A stretch of 64,000 nucleotides of DNA from positions 31,058-95,057 of the forward strand of contig REEH01000133.1 of NCBI GenBank assembly GCA_007695175.1, given 5' to 3'. The position numbers were made by a program, and so were the translations under genes. The notes under the pieces were generated by a model. That model was not told the DNA's origin, ran no database searches, and worked only from the letters and a program-made list of their open reading frames with translations. Every line of letters begins with the position of its first letter. Positions within the stretch are counted from its first letter, which is position 1. Of the stretch, positions 42,790 through 51,601 are shown in pieces. The stretch is from Spirochaetaceae bacterium (GTDB lineage Bacteria; Spirochaetota; Spirochaetia; DSM-27196; Alkalispirochaetaceae).

Positions 42790-43314
42790 TTATTGTTTGC
42801 CCTTGGTTCCCGGCGAAAGGATCATCGACATGAACCGCCCTTCCATCGAGGGCCGCTTGTCCACCACGTGGGGTGTGTCAAGAAGCGCGAGTATGCGATC
42901 CAGGACAACGACGCCCAGCTCCGTGTGTGCCAGCTCGCGCCCACGGAAACGGATCGTAACCTTCACCTTTGAACCCTGCTCAAGAAACTCCTTGACGTGC
43001 CGTGTCTTGGTCTCAAGATCGTGCGTCTCAATCTTGGGCTGCATCCTGACCTCTTTGAGCTTCAGGAGTTTCTGTTTCTTCCGGGACTCCCGGGCATTCT
43101 TCTCCTGTTCAAACTTGAACTTCCCGTAATCAAGCAGTTTGCAAACGGGAGGCTTCGCCTGGGGCGCAACCTCGACCAGGTCGACACCCTGATCCCGCGC
43201 CATCCCGAGTGCCTCCAGAGTAGGGACAATTCCCAACTGCTGGCCGTCACTCCCTACCAGTCTTACCTCGCGCACCTTGATTGCCTCGTTGGTGCGTAAA
43301 TCTTGTTTGGCCAA
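42790..43314 (-). CDS. infC: Translation initiation factor IF-3
   Basis: This 174-residue factor has the N-domain [16 protein letters not shown] and the C-domain [20 protein letters not shown], separated by a basic linker. IF-3 discriminates against non-AUG initiation. Its own start here is TTG (43314), preceded by GGGAGG, consistent with the autoregulation known from enterobacterial infC, which uses AUU. No in-frame ATG fits the conserved N-terminus. It heads infC-rpmI-rplT. Confidence 0.96.
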   Translation of the reverse strand: MAKQDLRTNEAIKVREVRLVGSDGQQLGIVPTLEALGMARDQGVDLVEVAPQAKPPVCKLLDYGKFKFEQEKNARESRKKQKLLKLKEVRMQPKIETHDLETKTRHVKEFLEQGSKVKVTIRFRGRELAHTELGVVVLDRILALLDTPHVVDKRPSMEGRFMSMILSPGTKGKQ

Positions 43315-43354
43315 TATACCTCCCGTGATACGATTAGCTGATTACTGCGAAAAG

Positions 43355-43383
43355 ACCATATCATCGCGAGTAAAAAGAGTCAA
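43355..43383 (-). promoter_or_regulatory. Sigma-70-type promoter of infC-rpmI-rplT
   Basis: TTGACT (43383-43378), 17 bases and TATGGT (43360-43355) predict a start near 43348 and a leader of about 34 bases. Confidence 0.65.
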
Positions 43384-43470
43384 ATCCTTCCGGAGGGTCG
43401 CGCCTTCCCTTTGGGCCGCATCGCGATTGCTTGTATTCCCCGTGAGAGGAATGATACCGTACGAGCCAAG

Positions 43471-44169
43471 ATGGTGATCTTTCTTCTACTTTCCGTCCCG
43501 CTGACGGTAATTGCGGCGGCCATACTTCCGGGGCACCGGGTGAATAACGGAGGGCGGCCCTATCCGGGACGTTCCTACATGCTTGTACGACACGCGGTTC
43601 TTCCGGGAGTCTTCTATTTCGTGGCAATGTATCTTGTCTGGCTTGTCTTCCGGTGGGCCGTCCCCTACCATTATACTCCGGAGGGACTGTACCTGTATCA
43701 CGTTCTGGTGGACTTTTCCCTGTGGCCGGTCATGGCATCGCTGGGAGCGTTCCTGGTAGTCCGGGAGCTGCGGGAGAATACGTACCGGGACCGGTACCAG
43801 GTTCAGCTCCTTTTTTTCGGTATGATCTTCGGCCTTCTTTCGGTAACGGACGTGATCATGCATGACGGATACTGGACCGTGTACCAGATCGTCCTGCTGC
43901 CGCTGGCCCGGTCGGGAATGGTGCTTCTCTTCCCGCTCGTGTTTGCCCGGTCCCGCCGGGGGAGCATAGCTCTGCGTGATCAGTGGTTCTGGATCACCTT
44001 GCCGTTGTACAGCGCAGGCTGGGGGTTCGTCGCCATGTGGAGCGAGTGGTTGAGGCCGGTCGCCTCGGCGGTGATGACTGTTGCTATGGTCGTTCTTACA
44101 GCGGCTCTGGTCTACGGGTTGTTGGCCTCTCGCTATTCTCCTCATTCTCCTCCGGCCTCAATGGACTGA
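43471..44169 (+). CDS. Multi-pass membrane protein of unknown function
   Basis: This 232-residue protein has about six predicted membrane helices, beginning MVIFLLLSVPLTVIAAAIL and continuing with segments such as VFYFVAMYLVWLVFRWAV and MTVAMVVLTAALVYGLL. I recognise no catalytic or transport motif. It lies upstream of a single-pass protein and the flaA pair on the same strand, and is divergent from infC. The start is not well defined by a ribosome-binding site; ATG 43471 opens the first helix. Confidence 0.72.
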   Translation: MVIFLLLSVPLTVIAAAILPGHRVNNGGRPYPGRSYMLVRHAVLPGVFYFVAMYLVWLVFRWAVPYHYTPEGLYLYHVLVDFSLWPVMASLGAFLVVRELRENTYRDRYQVQLLFFGMIFGLLSVTDVIMHDGYWTVYQIVLLPLARSGMVLLFPLVFARSRRGSIALRDQWFWITLPLYSAGWGFVAMWSEWLRPVASAVMTVAMVVLTAALVYGLLASRYSPHSPPASMD

Positions 44170-44172
44170 CCG

Positions 44173-44928
44173 GTGACAAGGAAGGCTCTCCTGATAGCGG
44201 GTCTCCTCGTCTCCCTTCTGGTACTGATCGCCCTGACAGTCGGGTTCGTTCCGCGGACCATGCGGATTCCCGACTACCTCCACGGAACGCCGGTGGAGGA
44301 TGATATCCGGCGGGAGATCCGGCGCAGCCGTCGCATCGTGTTCATTCCCGGACCGGATACCGAACGGTTTCGGGGAGCGATCTATTTCCCCGCGGCACCA
44401 TCCGGCACGGGTGAACCGGCGGACCGGTCCGGCCGCGTGGGACTGGTGCCGGGCGGCAACCGGGAGTCCGCCGTGGAGGAAGCTCTGGAGTGGCTGGTAC
44501 GTACAGGGCGGGAGCCGGTTGTTCTTGCCTACGACCCGGCTTCCTTTCCGAACGATCCGGGGGAACTGGGACCGCTTGCGAGGGGTGCCGCCGTAACGGT
44601 CAGGCTGGAACGGACAGGAGAGACGGAGCCGGCGGTACAGCGGATACGCTCCGCTCTCGGGGACGACCCGGGCCGTTCCGGGCTTGTGCTGCTGGCGGGG
44701 GAGCACACACCGGCGATTACGGCGGCTCTCCTTTCGGGGGATCGCACCGCGACCATACACCTTGTTCCGGAACTCTTTCTTGTCACAACCGGAGCGAGGA
44801 TGCGCTCCCTTGGTGTGCCGCTGGCGGGCGTGCTCGCTCCCGATCTGGCCGGCGCGCTGCGTAAACTGCCGATTCGCCTGGGCGGAGTTGATGATATTCA
44901 CGTCCCACTTGTCTTTTTCCGATACTGA
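44173..44928 (+). CDS. Membrane-anchored extracytoplasmic protein of unknown function
   Basis: This 251-residue protein starts with one hydrophobic segment (LLIAGLLVSLLVLIALTVGF), which could be an anchor or uncleaved signal, followed by an alpha/beta domain of about 220 residues. Segments such as RVGLVPGGNRESAVEEALEW and LVLLAGEHTPAITAALLSGD have the alternating pattern of periplasmic-binding or Rossmann-like folds. No family is recognised. It starts with GTG three bases after the previous gene and is therefore probably co-expressed with it. Confidence 0.68.
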   Translation: MTRKALLIAGLLVSLLVLIALTVGFVPRTMRIPDYLHGTPVEDDIRREIRRSRRIVFIPGPDTERFRGAIYFPAAPSGTGEPADRSGRVGLVPGGNRESAVEEALEWLVRTGREPVVLAYDPASFPNDPGELGPLARGAAVTVRLERTGETEPAVQRIRSALGDDPGRSGLVLLAGEHTPAITAALLSGDRTATIHLVPELFLVTTGARMRSLGVPLAGVLAPDLAGALRKLPIRLGGVDDIHVPLVFFRY

Positions 44929-44943
44929 AAAGGACATCGACGT

Positions 44944-44973
44944 TTGACAAAGGGCGAAGGCCATCCCTATAAT
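44944..44973 (+). promoter_or_regulatory. Consensus sigma-70 promoter of the flaA genes
   Basis: TTGACA (44944-44949), 18 bases and TATAAT (44968-44973) are both perfect hexamers. The predicted leader is about 55 bases with AAGGAG near its end. Confidence 0.85.
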
Positions 44974-45035
44974 GCCCGGTACGGTTTTGTCATTTTCTGT
45001 ATCATGTCGGTCATGAAGTGGTAAGGAGTAGAGGA

Positions 45036-45797
45036 ATGAGAAAAGGTCGCCTGCTCGGTTTTAGCCTTGTCGCTGCGTTGCTGGTGCCCATGGTAACTGT
45101 TGCGCAGCAGCAGGCAACGACCAATTATCAATCGATAGTAATCGAGGACTTCGACGATCCCGCGGAGAGCCGCTGGATTGTTGAGGGAGGGAAGTTCATC
45201 GCGGAAGGTTTCCCACGTGTTTCCCACGTCCGCACTTTTCCGCAAGCGCTCTACCGGCGTGAACCGGAAGGTCGGGAACTGCGGTCGCTTGGTGTACAGG
45301 CTGCTTTCACCAGGCGTGGTTACAATTTCCTCGAATTCATCCCCGTTCGTGAGGATGATGAGGGGGAGACGGTACCTCGCGGGATCCCAATTCCCGGACG
45401 GGTGCGGTTTATCGACATGTGGGTCTGGGGGTCCAATTTTGACTACTATATGGACATCCACCTGCGCGATTACCGCGGCATGGTTCACGTGATCAAGCTG
45501 GGCGACATCCGCTATGCCGGGTGGCGCAATCTGCGGGTGCAGATACCGACCTGGATACCCCAGGACGCGCCCTACATCGCGGAACTACGCGCCGGGGAGT
45601 TCGCCTCGGATCAGCGTGGCCTCGAGCTGGTCAAGATCGTGCTCTGGACACGGCCTCAGGAGAGGGTGAACGGGTTTTTTGTCTATCTTGACGAGATAAA
45701 GGTGGAAACCGATTTGTATCGGTCCCCATTTGATGGCGAGGATCTGCGTGAGCCCGGTTTTGTACAGGAGCTCTGGGCCGAAGGTGAGGGGATGTAA
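45036..45797 (+). CDS. FlaA-family flagellar filament protein (first)
   Basis: This 253-residue protein has a cleavable signal peptide (about 1-23, ending VTVAQQQ) and the FlaA fold, with the family segments IVIEDFDDPAESRW, WVWGSNFDYYMDIHLRDYRG and VYLDEIKVETDLY. FlaA proteins are exported by Sec and associate with the FlaB core of spirochaete periplasmic flagella. AAGGAG precedes ATG 45036. It is expressed from a consensus housekeeping promoter rather than a sigma-28 promoter, and its partner follows four bases later. Confidence 0.88.
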   Translation: MRKGRLLGFSLVAALLVPMVTVAQQQATTNYQSIVIEDFDDPAESRWIVEGGKFIAEGFPRVSHVRTFPQALYRREPEGRELRSLGVQAAFTRRGYNFLEFIPVREDDEGETVPRGIPIPGRVRFIDMWVWGSNFDYYMDIHLRDYRGMVHVIKLGDIRYAGWRNLRVQIPTWIPQDAPYIAELRAGEFASDQRGLELVKIVLWTRPQERVNGFFVYLDEIKVETDLYRSPFDGEDLREPGFVQELWAEGEGM

Positions 45798-45800
45798 ACG

Positions 45801-46505
45801 ATGAATAAAACAGTATTCCTGGTCGTGTTGGTTACACTTGTGTTCGCGACCGGCGCCTTTGGGCAGGAAACGCAGCCGGATCCCGCGGCGTTCGGCCTTG
45901 ATTCGGCGCAACAGAACCTGCAGGAGATTTCCATTGACCGCTTCGAAGACCCCGGTTTCTGGATTTCCTCCATCGCGGCCGACAAGGGGCTGATCATGCA
46001 TCGCCGCGTCGCCGGCGGTCCCATGGACAAGGAACCAATACCCGCGGAAGTGGAGGCCGGTATCGAACCGGTGGACGATTTCGTCATCGGCGTGCGTACG
46101 GATTTCTATCGTCGTGGAGCCGCAACGGTTTCGCTCCGTCCCGTGCGACCGATAGCGGTTCCCGGTATCGTAAAGACCCTTTCCGTCTGGGTAGTGGGGC
46201 GTAATTTCAACCATCGGTTGAGTATCGTGCTGGAAGACTACTTCGGCAACATAAACGTTCTGCCCATGGGCAGGCTGAACTTCAGCGGATGGAAGCAGCT
46301 TACCGTGGCGGTGCCGCCCACGCTGATGCAGCGGAATCCGCACTACAACACGGAGACGGGGGTAAGAATCCGGGGGTTCGTGATAGACACCGCGATTGAG
46401 GAAACCTACGGTACCTATTACGTGTACTTTGACGATCTCCGGGCCGTGACGGATCTCTTTGGCGAAGAGAGTCGGGATCCCGATGACATGGTCGACAACT
46501 GGTAA
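45801..46505 (+). CDS. FlaA-family flagellar filament protein (second)
   Basis: This 234-residue protein also has a signal peptide (about 1-21, ending ATGAFGQ). It shares the FlaA core with the previous gene: ISIDRFEDPGFW, VWVVGRNFNHRLSIVLEDYFG, NFSGWKQLTV and YYVYFDDLRAV. The pair likely forms two sheath subunits. It ends at a strong terminator. The C-terminus is acidic (DDMVDNW). Which of the two corresponds to named FlaA1 or FlaA2 of other spirochaetes cannot be settled here. Confidence 0.88.
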   Translation: MNKTVFLVVLVTLVFATGAFGQETQPDPAAFGLDSAQQNLQEISIDRFEDPGFWISSIAADKGLIMHRRVAGGPMDKEPIPAEVEAGIEPVDDFVIGVRTDFYRRGAATVSLRPVRPIAVPGIVKTLSVWVVGRNFNHRLSIVLEDYFGNINVLPMGRLNFSGWKQLTVAVPPTLMQRNPHYNTETGVRIRGFVIDTAIEETYGTYYVYFDDLRAVTDLFGEESRDPDDMVDNW

Positions 46506-46545
46506 AAGCGGGACTATCCCCGCCGCCCTCAAAGCGATCAGTATG

Positions 46546-46571
46546 GAGCCTCCCACCGGGAGGCTCTTTTT
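46546..46571 (+). terminator. Rho-independent terminator after the flaA genes
   Basis: GAGCCTCCC (46546-46554) and GGGAGGCTC (46558-46566) pair perfectly and are followed by a T-run ending four bases before the next ATG. Confidence 0.9.
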
Positions 46572-46574
46572 ACG

Positions 46575-47741
46575 ATGACCCGGGCAATAGGAATCCTGCA
46601 GCACGCCTACTTTTTTCAGGATCTGCCGGGACCGGTCATTGAGGCGATTGCGGCGGTATGCCACCCCCTGGAGTACCAGGCGGGTGAGGTCGTTTTCCAG
46701 GAGGGAAGTCGGGGAGACCGTCTGTACATCGTTCTCACCGGCCTCGTGCAGGTCTGGAAAAACCACGGAAGCCCCGACGCGAGTCTCCTTTCCGAGTATG
46801 GCCCCGGCAGGCTCTTCGGTGAGATGGCGCTCGTGGATCGTCTTCCGCGCAGCGCCACCGCCCTGGCAATGCAGCATACGGAACTCCTCTATCTTGACCG
46901 CCAGGATTTTCACGGTCTCGTTACCCGTTATCCGGAACTGGCAATGTCGGTGATGCGGTCACTCTCCGCGATCGTTCGGGAGAGCAACGACAGTTTCGTT
47001 GCGGATCTGAATCACCGGAACCGTGAACTGCAGCGGGCGTACCGACAGTTGGAGGAGGCTCAGCAGGAGCTGATTCACCACGAGCGTCTTTCCAGCATCG
47101 GGAAGATGTCGGATATGATTCTTCACGATATCCGGAACCCCGTGGCTGTGCTCAAGGGCTACGCCACGATGCTTGAGCAGGTGGCCGACGATCCCGCCCG
47201 TGTGCGGGAGTTTGCCCGCCGGGTCTCTACGGAAGCGCAGCGCCTGTCCCACATGGCGGGCGAGCTGCTGGACTATGCACGCGGGGAAGTGCGCCTCGAC
47301 ATGTCGGTAGTGGCCCCGTCCGCTGTCATAGCGGCCGCGGTGGCTTACGAACAGGCCTATGCCCGTGTGGGGGGTGTCTCGATCGAAACCAGGATAGAAA
47401 ACGACCAGCCCGTGGTTCTCGATTTTGACCGGGTCGTCAGGGCGCTGCTGAATCTTCTCGACAACGCCCGGAAAGCGTGCCGAGCGGGAGGAAGGATCGA
47501 GCTGGTGGCGACGCGACGGGAAGGCGTTACCGCCTTTATTATCAGCGACGACGGAGAGGGTATGCCACCGGAGGTGCGGGCCCGCGTCTTTGAACCCTTT
47601 TATTCACGCTCCACCGGCGGTACCGGGCTCGGTATGATGGTGGTGAAGAATATCGTGGAAGCCCACGGGGGCAGCATGGAGGTTTCCTCGGAGGAGGGTA
47701 AGGGTACGTCAATCATCATTCAGCTACCCGGGACGTATTGA
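46575..47741 (+). CDS. Histidine kinase with cyclic-nucleotide-binding domain
   Basis: This 388-residue soluble protein joins an N-terminal cNMP-binding domain (about 8-125, with GDRLYIVLTG, FGEMALVDRLPRSATALA), a coiled coil (about 140-175) and a HisKA/HATPase kinase core. The phosphoacceptor is in MILHDIRNPVAVLKG (about His184). The ATP site has LLDNARKA, SDDGEGMPPEV and GGTGLGMMVVKNIVEAHGG. The cNMP domain keeps the FGEMALxxxxxRSATA core of the phosphate-binding cassette. No response regulator lies beside it. The ATG begins four bases after the flaA terminator, leaving no room for a ribosome-binding site after it. The 3' end overlaps tatD by 26 bases. Confidence 0.88.
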   Translation: MTRAIGILQHAYFFQDLPGPVIEAIAAVCHPLEYQAGEVVFQEGSRGDRLYIVLTGLVQVWKNHGSPDASLLSEYGPGRLFGEMALVDRLPRSATALAMQHTELLYLDRQDFHGLVTRYPELAMSVMRSLSAIVRESNDSFVADLNHRNRELQRAYRQLEEAQQELIHHERLSSIGKMSDMILHDIRNPVAVLKGYATMLEQVADDPARVREFARRVSTEAQRLSHMAGELLDYARGEVRLDMSVVAPSAVIAAAVAYEQAYARVGGVSIETRIENDQPVVLDFDRVVRALLNLLDNARKACRAGGRIELVATRREGVTAFIISDDGEGMPPEVRARVFEPFYSRSTGGTGLGMMVVKNIVEAHGGSMEVSSEEGKGTSIIIQLPGTY

Positions 47742-48540
47742 GAAGACTCCGGAGGTTCTCAGCCGTAATCCGGATAAGCTCCTCCACGGCGCATCCCCGC
47801 GTTTCCGCCGCAATCGCGTAGACGTACGCCACCATGCCGGGATGGTTTGTCTTTCCCCGGTACGGATGGGGGGCAAGGAAGGGCGAGTCCGTCTCGAACA
47901 GCAGGCGGTTTCCCGGTACGAGCCGCAGCGCATCGCGCAGGGCGTGGGCGGAACGGTACGTGAGATTTCCCGCGAAGCTTATGTACATTCCCTCGTCGAG
48001 AAAAGGGGATATCCATTCCGGCCCGGAGCTGAAGCAGTGCATGATGCCGCCGCGAGGCAGGGAGGCTCTTTGGATCATCTGCAGACAGTCCCGATCGGCC
48101 TCCCGGTTGTGTACTATCACCGGACGGTCCCACCGTCGTGCCAGAGAAAGCTGCGCCTCAAAAATCTCCAGCTGCCGCTCGGACGGCGCATAGAGTCTGA
48201 ACCAGTCAAGTCCCGTCTCCCCGACGGCGGAGAATCGGCCGGAGGCAAGCAGGGAATCCACTTTCGAAAGGGCCTCTCTCCAGTCAGTGCGGCCCGCCAG
48301 GGACGGGTGAAGTCCGCAGGTGCGGTACAGTTCGGAATAGGAAGTATTCCGGGAAGCGGTATCCTCCATCTCTTCCGGCTGGATCGCTACGTCCACCAGC
48401 GCCCCCATGCCGTGGTCGGTCAGATCCCGGAGAAGCGCGTCCGGATCAACACCCCGGCTTCGCAGGGCGGAACTGTGGAAATGGGAATCAACCATTCCCG
48501 GTTTCCAGAAATCGCTGCGAAAAACGTCAGTCTCGTGCAT
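47716..48540 (-). CDS. tatD: TatD-family metal-dependent hydrolase
   Basis: This 274-residue TIM-barrel nuclease-like protein has the TatD metal ligands in order: VDSHFHS (residues 17-23), VGETGLDW, VIVHNREADRD, IMHCFSSG and LFETDSPFLAPHPY. Characterised members are 3'-5' DNases or RNases that act on single strands. Its ATG has no Shine-Dalgarno, and a promoter ends six bases upstream, so the mRNA may be leaderless. Confidence 0.9.
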   Translation of the reverse strand: MHETDVFRSDFWKPGMVDSHFHSSALRSRGVDPDALLRDLTDHGMGALVDVAIQPEEMEDTASRNTSYSELYRTCGLHPSLAGRTDWREALSKVDSLLASGRFSAVGETGLDWFRLYAPSERQLEIFEAQLSLARRWDRPVIVHNREADRDCLQMIQRASLPRGGIMHCFSSGPEWISPFLDEGMYISFAGNLTYRSAHALRDALRLVPGNRLLFETDSPFLAPHPYRGKTNHPGMVAYVYAIAAETRGCAVEELIRITAENLRSLLNTSRVAE

Positions 48541-48546
48541 CGGACG

Positions 48547-48575
48547 ATTATGAACGGTCCTGGCGGCGCGCTCAA
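48547..48575 (-). promoter_or_regulatory. Promoter of tatD, predicted leaderless
   Basis: TTGAGC (48575-48570), 17 bases and CATAAT (48552-48547) end six bases before the tatD ATG. Confidence 0.55.
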
Positions 48576-48733
48576 GGCTCTCGAGCAGCTATAAAATTAT
48601 GAGTTTGAAATATTAGTGGCGTAAAAGAAATATGCAAATGTGCCGCTATATACCCAGAATAACGGTAAAAAAAGATTAGAGAACTATGCAATAAGGCAGA
48701 AACGGCGGTATATTATTTTCGTGAGGAGATAGC

Positions 48734-49354
48734 ATGGCATCTGATCCGGCCCGATTGGTGGTGGAGCTGCAGGAAATGGGTATACCTCGAGGGCCGATAC
48801 TTGACGCGGTGAGGTACGTGCCCCGGCCCGCTTTCGTTCCGCCGGCGGAGAGGAAGCACTCCTGGGAGAATCGTCCCTTGCCGATAGGTTCCGGCCAGAC
48901 GATCAGCCAGCCCTACACGGTCGCGTATATGCTGCAACTGGCCGGTGTCGGGTCCTCCGGCAGGGTGCTTGAGGTAGGATGCGGATCCGGGTACGCTGCG
49001 GCATTGATGGCATACGTGGTGGGCGACATGGGTACGGTAACAGCCCTCGAAATCGTGCCGCGGCTTGCCGTACAGGCAGCGGAAACACTCCGGAAAATCG
49101 GTCTTGCCCGGGTTCAGGTCATTCAGGGTGACGGACGTCATGGATATCCGCCGCGGGCACCCTACGACAGCATAATTGTCAGTGCCCAGGCACCGGAAGT
49201 ACCTCCAGCGCTGCTCGAACAGCTGGCTGAGGGAGGAAGCCTGGTAATGCCGGTGGGAGAGGGGGGATCTTCCTCCATGACGAGGATCGTGCGTCGGAAG
49301 GGTGGGTTTGAAAGGACCCACCATGGCCCGTACGCATTCGTCCCCCTCGTGTGA
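48734..49354 (+). CDS. pcm: Protein-L-isoaspartate O-methyltransferase
   Basis: This 206-residue SAM-dependent enzyme repairs isoaspartyl residues in aged proteins. RPAFVPPAER, PIGSGQTISQPYTVAYMLQL and the SAM loop VLEVGCGSGYAAALMA are the family landmarks, in the right order. GAGGAG precedes the ATG. The 140 bases upstream are much more AT-rich than the rest of the window and probably hold its promoter, but I could not single one out. Confidence 0.93.
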   Translation: MASDPARLVVELQEMGIPRGPILDAVRYVPRPAFVPPAERKHSWENRPLPIGSGQTISQPYTVAYMLQLAGVGSSGRVLEVGCGSGYAAALMAYVVGDMGTVTALEIVPRLAVQAAETLRKIGLARVQVIQGDGRHGYPPRAPYDSIIVSAQAPEVPPALLEQLAEGGSLVMPVGEGGSSSMTRIVRRKGGFERTHHGPYAFVPLV

Positions 49355-49377
49355 GAAGGACCGGAGGATCCTGAGCT

Positions 49378-50379
49378 ATGTGTAAACAGGGAGTCGAAGC
49401 ATTTCCGCACACCCTGCCGGAAATGGATCGCGTGCGGGAGATCATCTTCCGCGAGCTGGAATACCCGGGGGGACATATCGGGGCGGGACTCCTTGATTTT
49501 GCCGGACGGGAATCCAGGCTGCTGAGGCCCGCACTGGCTTTGCTCTCGGCACGTATCGCCGGGGGCGATGGGGAGATAAAGGAGGCGGTGCCGCACATCG
49601 CCGCCGCCCTGGAGTTGCTGCACATGGCGACGCTCATTCATGACGATATACTGGACGACGCGGAGATCCGCCGGGGGAAAGCGGCCGTGCACACGCTCTA
49701 CGGCGTGCGGAGGACCGTTCTCATGGGTGACTTCCTTTTTGCCCGCTGTTACGCGCTCCTTGCCTCCTGGGGGAGTCCCGCCACGATCGCTCTCTTCTCG
49801 TCCGTGGTCGGCAGGATCGTCGCGGCGGAGATCGACGCGATCAATCGCGGGGAGTATCCCAGCCTCAGACGGTACAAACGGAGGATTGTGGGAAAGACAG
49901 CTCTCCTTTTTGTCCTGGCTTGCCACGCAGGCGCCTCGGAAGCGGCGGGGCCGGGAGAGACCTCTGGGGCCCGGACGATTCAGGAAACACTGCGTCGCAC
50001 GGGATACAATCTGGGTGTTTCCTTCCAGATCAGGGACGACATTCTTGATATCGTCGCCGATGCCGCTGTTACGGGTAAACCCCGGGGACAGGATCCACGG
50101 GCGGGGCTGGTGACACTACCTCTGATGCTTGCCGGTACCGGGGATCCCGGCTTGAACCCGGAAACGATCTTTCGGGGCGGGCCTGCCTATTCCCGGGAGA
50201 TTCCGGAGATCTGTGATCGAATTGTCGAGGCGGGAGGGACACACCGTGCCCTGCTGGTAGCCGACGCGTACGCCGAACGGGCTATGCGGGAGGTGTCAAG
50301 GCTCCCTTCCGGATCTGCCCGGGACTGCCTGGAGTCGATCGTACGATCATCGAAAGGAATGGAAAGGGAGCGGACCTGA
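49378..50379 (+). CDS. Polyprenyl diphosphate synthase
   Basis: This 333-residue trans-prenyltransferase has both aspartate-rich motifs: LIHDDILDDAEIRRG (about 91-105) and FQIRDDILDIVAD (about 219-231). The residues before the first motif (AALELLHMATLIH) are small, which usually goes with long-chain products such as octaprenyl or heptaprenyl diphosphate for a quinone side chain. Chain length is inferred only. It lies 23 bases after pcm. Confidence 0.9.
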   Translation: MCKQGVEAFPHTLPEMDRVREIIFRELEYPGGHIGAGLLDFAGRESRLLRPALALLSARIAGGDGEIKEAVPHIAAALELLHMATLIHDDILDDAEIRRGKAAVHTLYGVRRTVLMGDFLFARCYALLASWGSPATIALFSSVVGRIVAAEIDAINRGEYPSLRRYKRRIVGKTALLFVLACHAGASEAAGPGETSGARTIQETLRRTGYNLGVSFQIRDDILDIVADAAVTGKPRGQDPRAGLVTLPLMLAGTGDPGLNPETIFRGGPAYSREIPEICDRIVEAGGTHRALLVADAYAERAMREVSRLPSGSARDCLESIVRSSKGMERERT

Positions 50380-50388
50380 CCTCCGGAG

Positions 50389-50772
50389 CTACGCGAACTG
50401 CCGCCCTTCCAGCAGACCGCGAACGGCGCGGAGGTAGGCTACGAATCCCGGTGCGTAGGCCCCCTCGCCCCGGCTGACCAGTTCCCGAAACCCGAGCTTG
50501 AGGGTGATGGACCAGGTGGTCTCCTCCGATCCGGTGGGTTGGCTCGGATCCAGGTATTCCGCTGCCCAGTTCCAGAAGCCGACCTCTTCTATCTGTCGGA
50601 GAAAGATCCGCCACTGGGCGGGGGTCGGGTCCAGTTCCTCCCGGTTGTGGAGGACGTACCCCTGCTCGAAGACCTCATAAATGATCCTGGTTCCCTGCAA
50701 GGTAACCTTGTACGACGGGCCTACGTACCCGCCGATCCACGCTTCAAACGCAGCCGGTATCGTCAATTGCAT
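50389..50772 (-). CDS. Small protein of unknown function
   Basis: This 127-residue protein starts MQLTIPAAFEAWIGGYVGPS. It is a compact alpha/beta protein without a signal peptide, rich in aromatic residues (GFWNWAAEYLDPSQP). No family is recognised. The open frame extends much further upstream, but through AT-rich intergenic sequence and into the next gene, so ATG 50772 is chosen. A TACAAT -10-like hexamer lies upstream. It is convergent with the prenyl synthase. Confidence 0.65.
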   Translation of the reverse strand: MQLTIPAAFEAWIGGYVGPSYKVTLQGTRIIYEVFEQGYVLHNREELDPTPAQWRIFLRQIEEVGFWNWAAEYLDPSQPTGSEETTWSITLKLGFRELVSRGEGAYAPGFVAYLRAVRGLLEGRQFA

Positions 50773-50876
50773 ATCCACCACACCCCCGAAATGTATCCAC
50801 CCAGAATTGTAGCGCGAAACGCCGGAAAGCGAAAGAAAAAGTTTATGGGTTTTACGTAAATCAAAAAACTCTATAA

Positions 50877-51566
50877 TTATGCATTCTGCGCAAGGTGGAG
50901 GGAGAAGCCCAGGAAGAAGGAGACACTCCCGGCCAGCACCGCCAGGTGCCAGACCATATGACCGAAAGGAAGGCGTCGCCAGGCGTAAAACACCACACCC
51001 CCGGTATAGCAGAGCCCCCCTAGGAGCATCCAGAAGAGGAGTCCCTCCGGAAGCGTTCGTATCATCGGCCGGATAGCTACGATAAGGGTCCATCCCATTG
51101 GTAGATACAGGAGATCAGAGATTATGTGGGGTGTACGAAAGATCGTTGCCTTGAGGATGATACCCGCGATCGCGAGGGTCCAGACAATCGCGAAGACGGT
51201 CCAACCGGCGACGGTTCGCATACCCACCAGGATGACCGGTGTATACGTACCGGCAATGAGAAGATAGATGAAGCACTGGTCCACGATTCGCAGATAGTAA
51301 CGGATCCGGGGGAGAGCGGCAAAACTATGCATGAGCGCCGATGATGTATAGAGAAGAATCTGGCTGACCCCGTAGACGATAAAGCCGGCGTACTTCCAGG
51401 GCGAGGGATCTCCACGGGTGAGCAGCATGAGAACGGTGAGGCCTGCAATACTGAGACCTATCCCGATCGCATGGGTGAGACTGTTGAATATTTCCTCTAT
51501 CGCTCCACCGCTTTCGTACCTGATCTCCGACGGGCGCAGTTCACGCGGGGGTTTTTCCTGGATCAT
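50877..51566 (-). CDS. Hemolysin III / PAQR-family membrane protein
   Basis: This 229-residue protein has seven predicted membrane helices and the family motifs EEIFNSLTHAIG (about 24-35), SALMHSF, DQCFIYLLIAGTYTPVI and FGHMVWHLAVLAG. The conserved histidines, Asp and Ser form the metal site of PAQR-like hydrolases. The cellular role of bacterial members is unsettled. The ATG has no Shine-Dalgarno, and a promoter with consensus -35 ends six bases upstream. It is divergent from a TetR gene 62 bases away. Confidence 0.87.
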   Translation of the reverse strand: MIQEKPPRELRPSEIRYESGGAIEEIFNSLTHAIGIGLSIAGLTVLMLLTRGDPSPWKYAGFIVYGVSQILLYTSSALMHSFAALPRIRYYLRIVDQCFIYLLIAGTYTPVILVGMRTVAGWTVFAIVWTLAIAGIILKATIFRTPHIISDLLYLPMGWTLIVAIRPMIRTLPEGLLFWMLLGGLCYTGGVVFYAWRRLPFGHMVWHLAVLAGSVSFFLGFSLHLAQNA

Positions 51567-51572
51567 GGTTTT

Positions 51573-51601
51573 ATTACAGGTTACCCGGTACGTTGTGTCA
51601 A
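51573..51601 (-). promoter_or_regulatory. Promoter of the hemolysin-III gene, predicted leaderless
   Basis: TTGACA (51601-51596), 17 bases and TGTAAT (51578-51573) end six bases before the ATG at 51566. Its -35 overlaps the -35 of the divergent tetR promoter. Confidence 0.65.

Noticed and set aside
43451..43477. A short leader frame (MIPYEPRW) overlapping the membrane-protein start at 43471
   Set aside because: The GAGAGGA sits directly against its ATG with no spacing, so translation is unlikely. The peptide has no attenuator-like codon run.
50850..50880. A perfect TATAAT on the plus strand near 50870
   Set aside because: It points antisense into the hemolysin-III gene, lacks a good -35 at the right distance and lies in a generally AT-rich patch. 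It is probably incidental.
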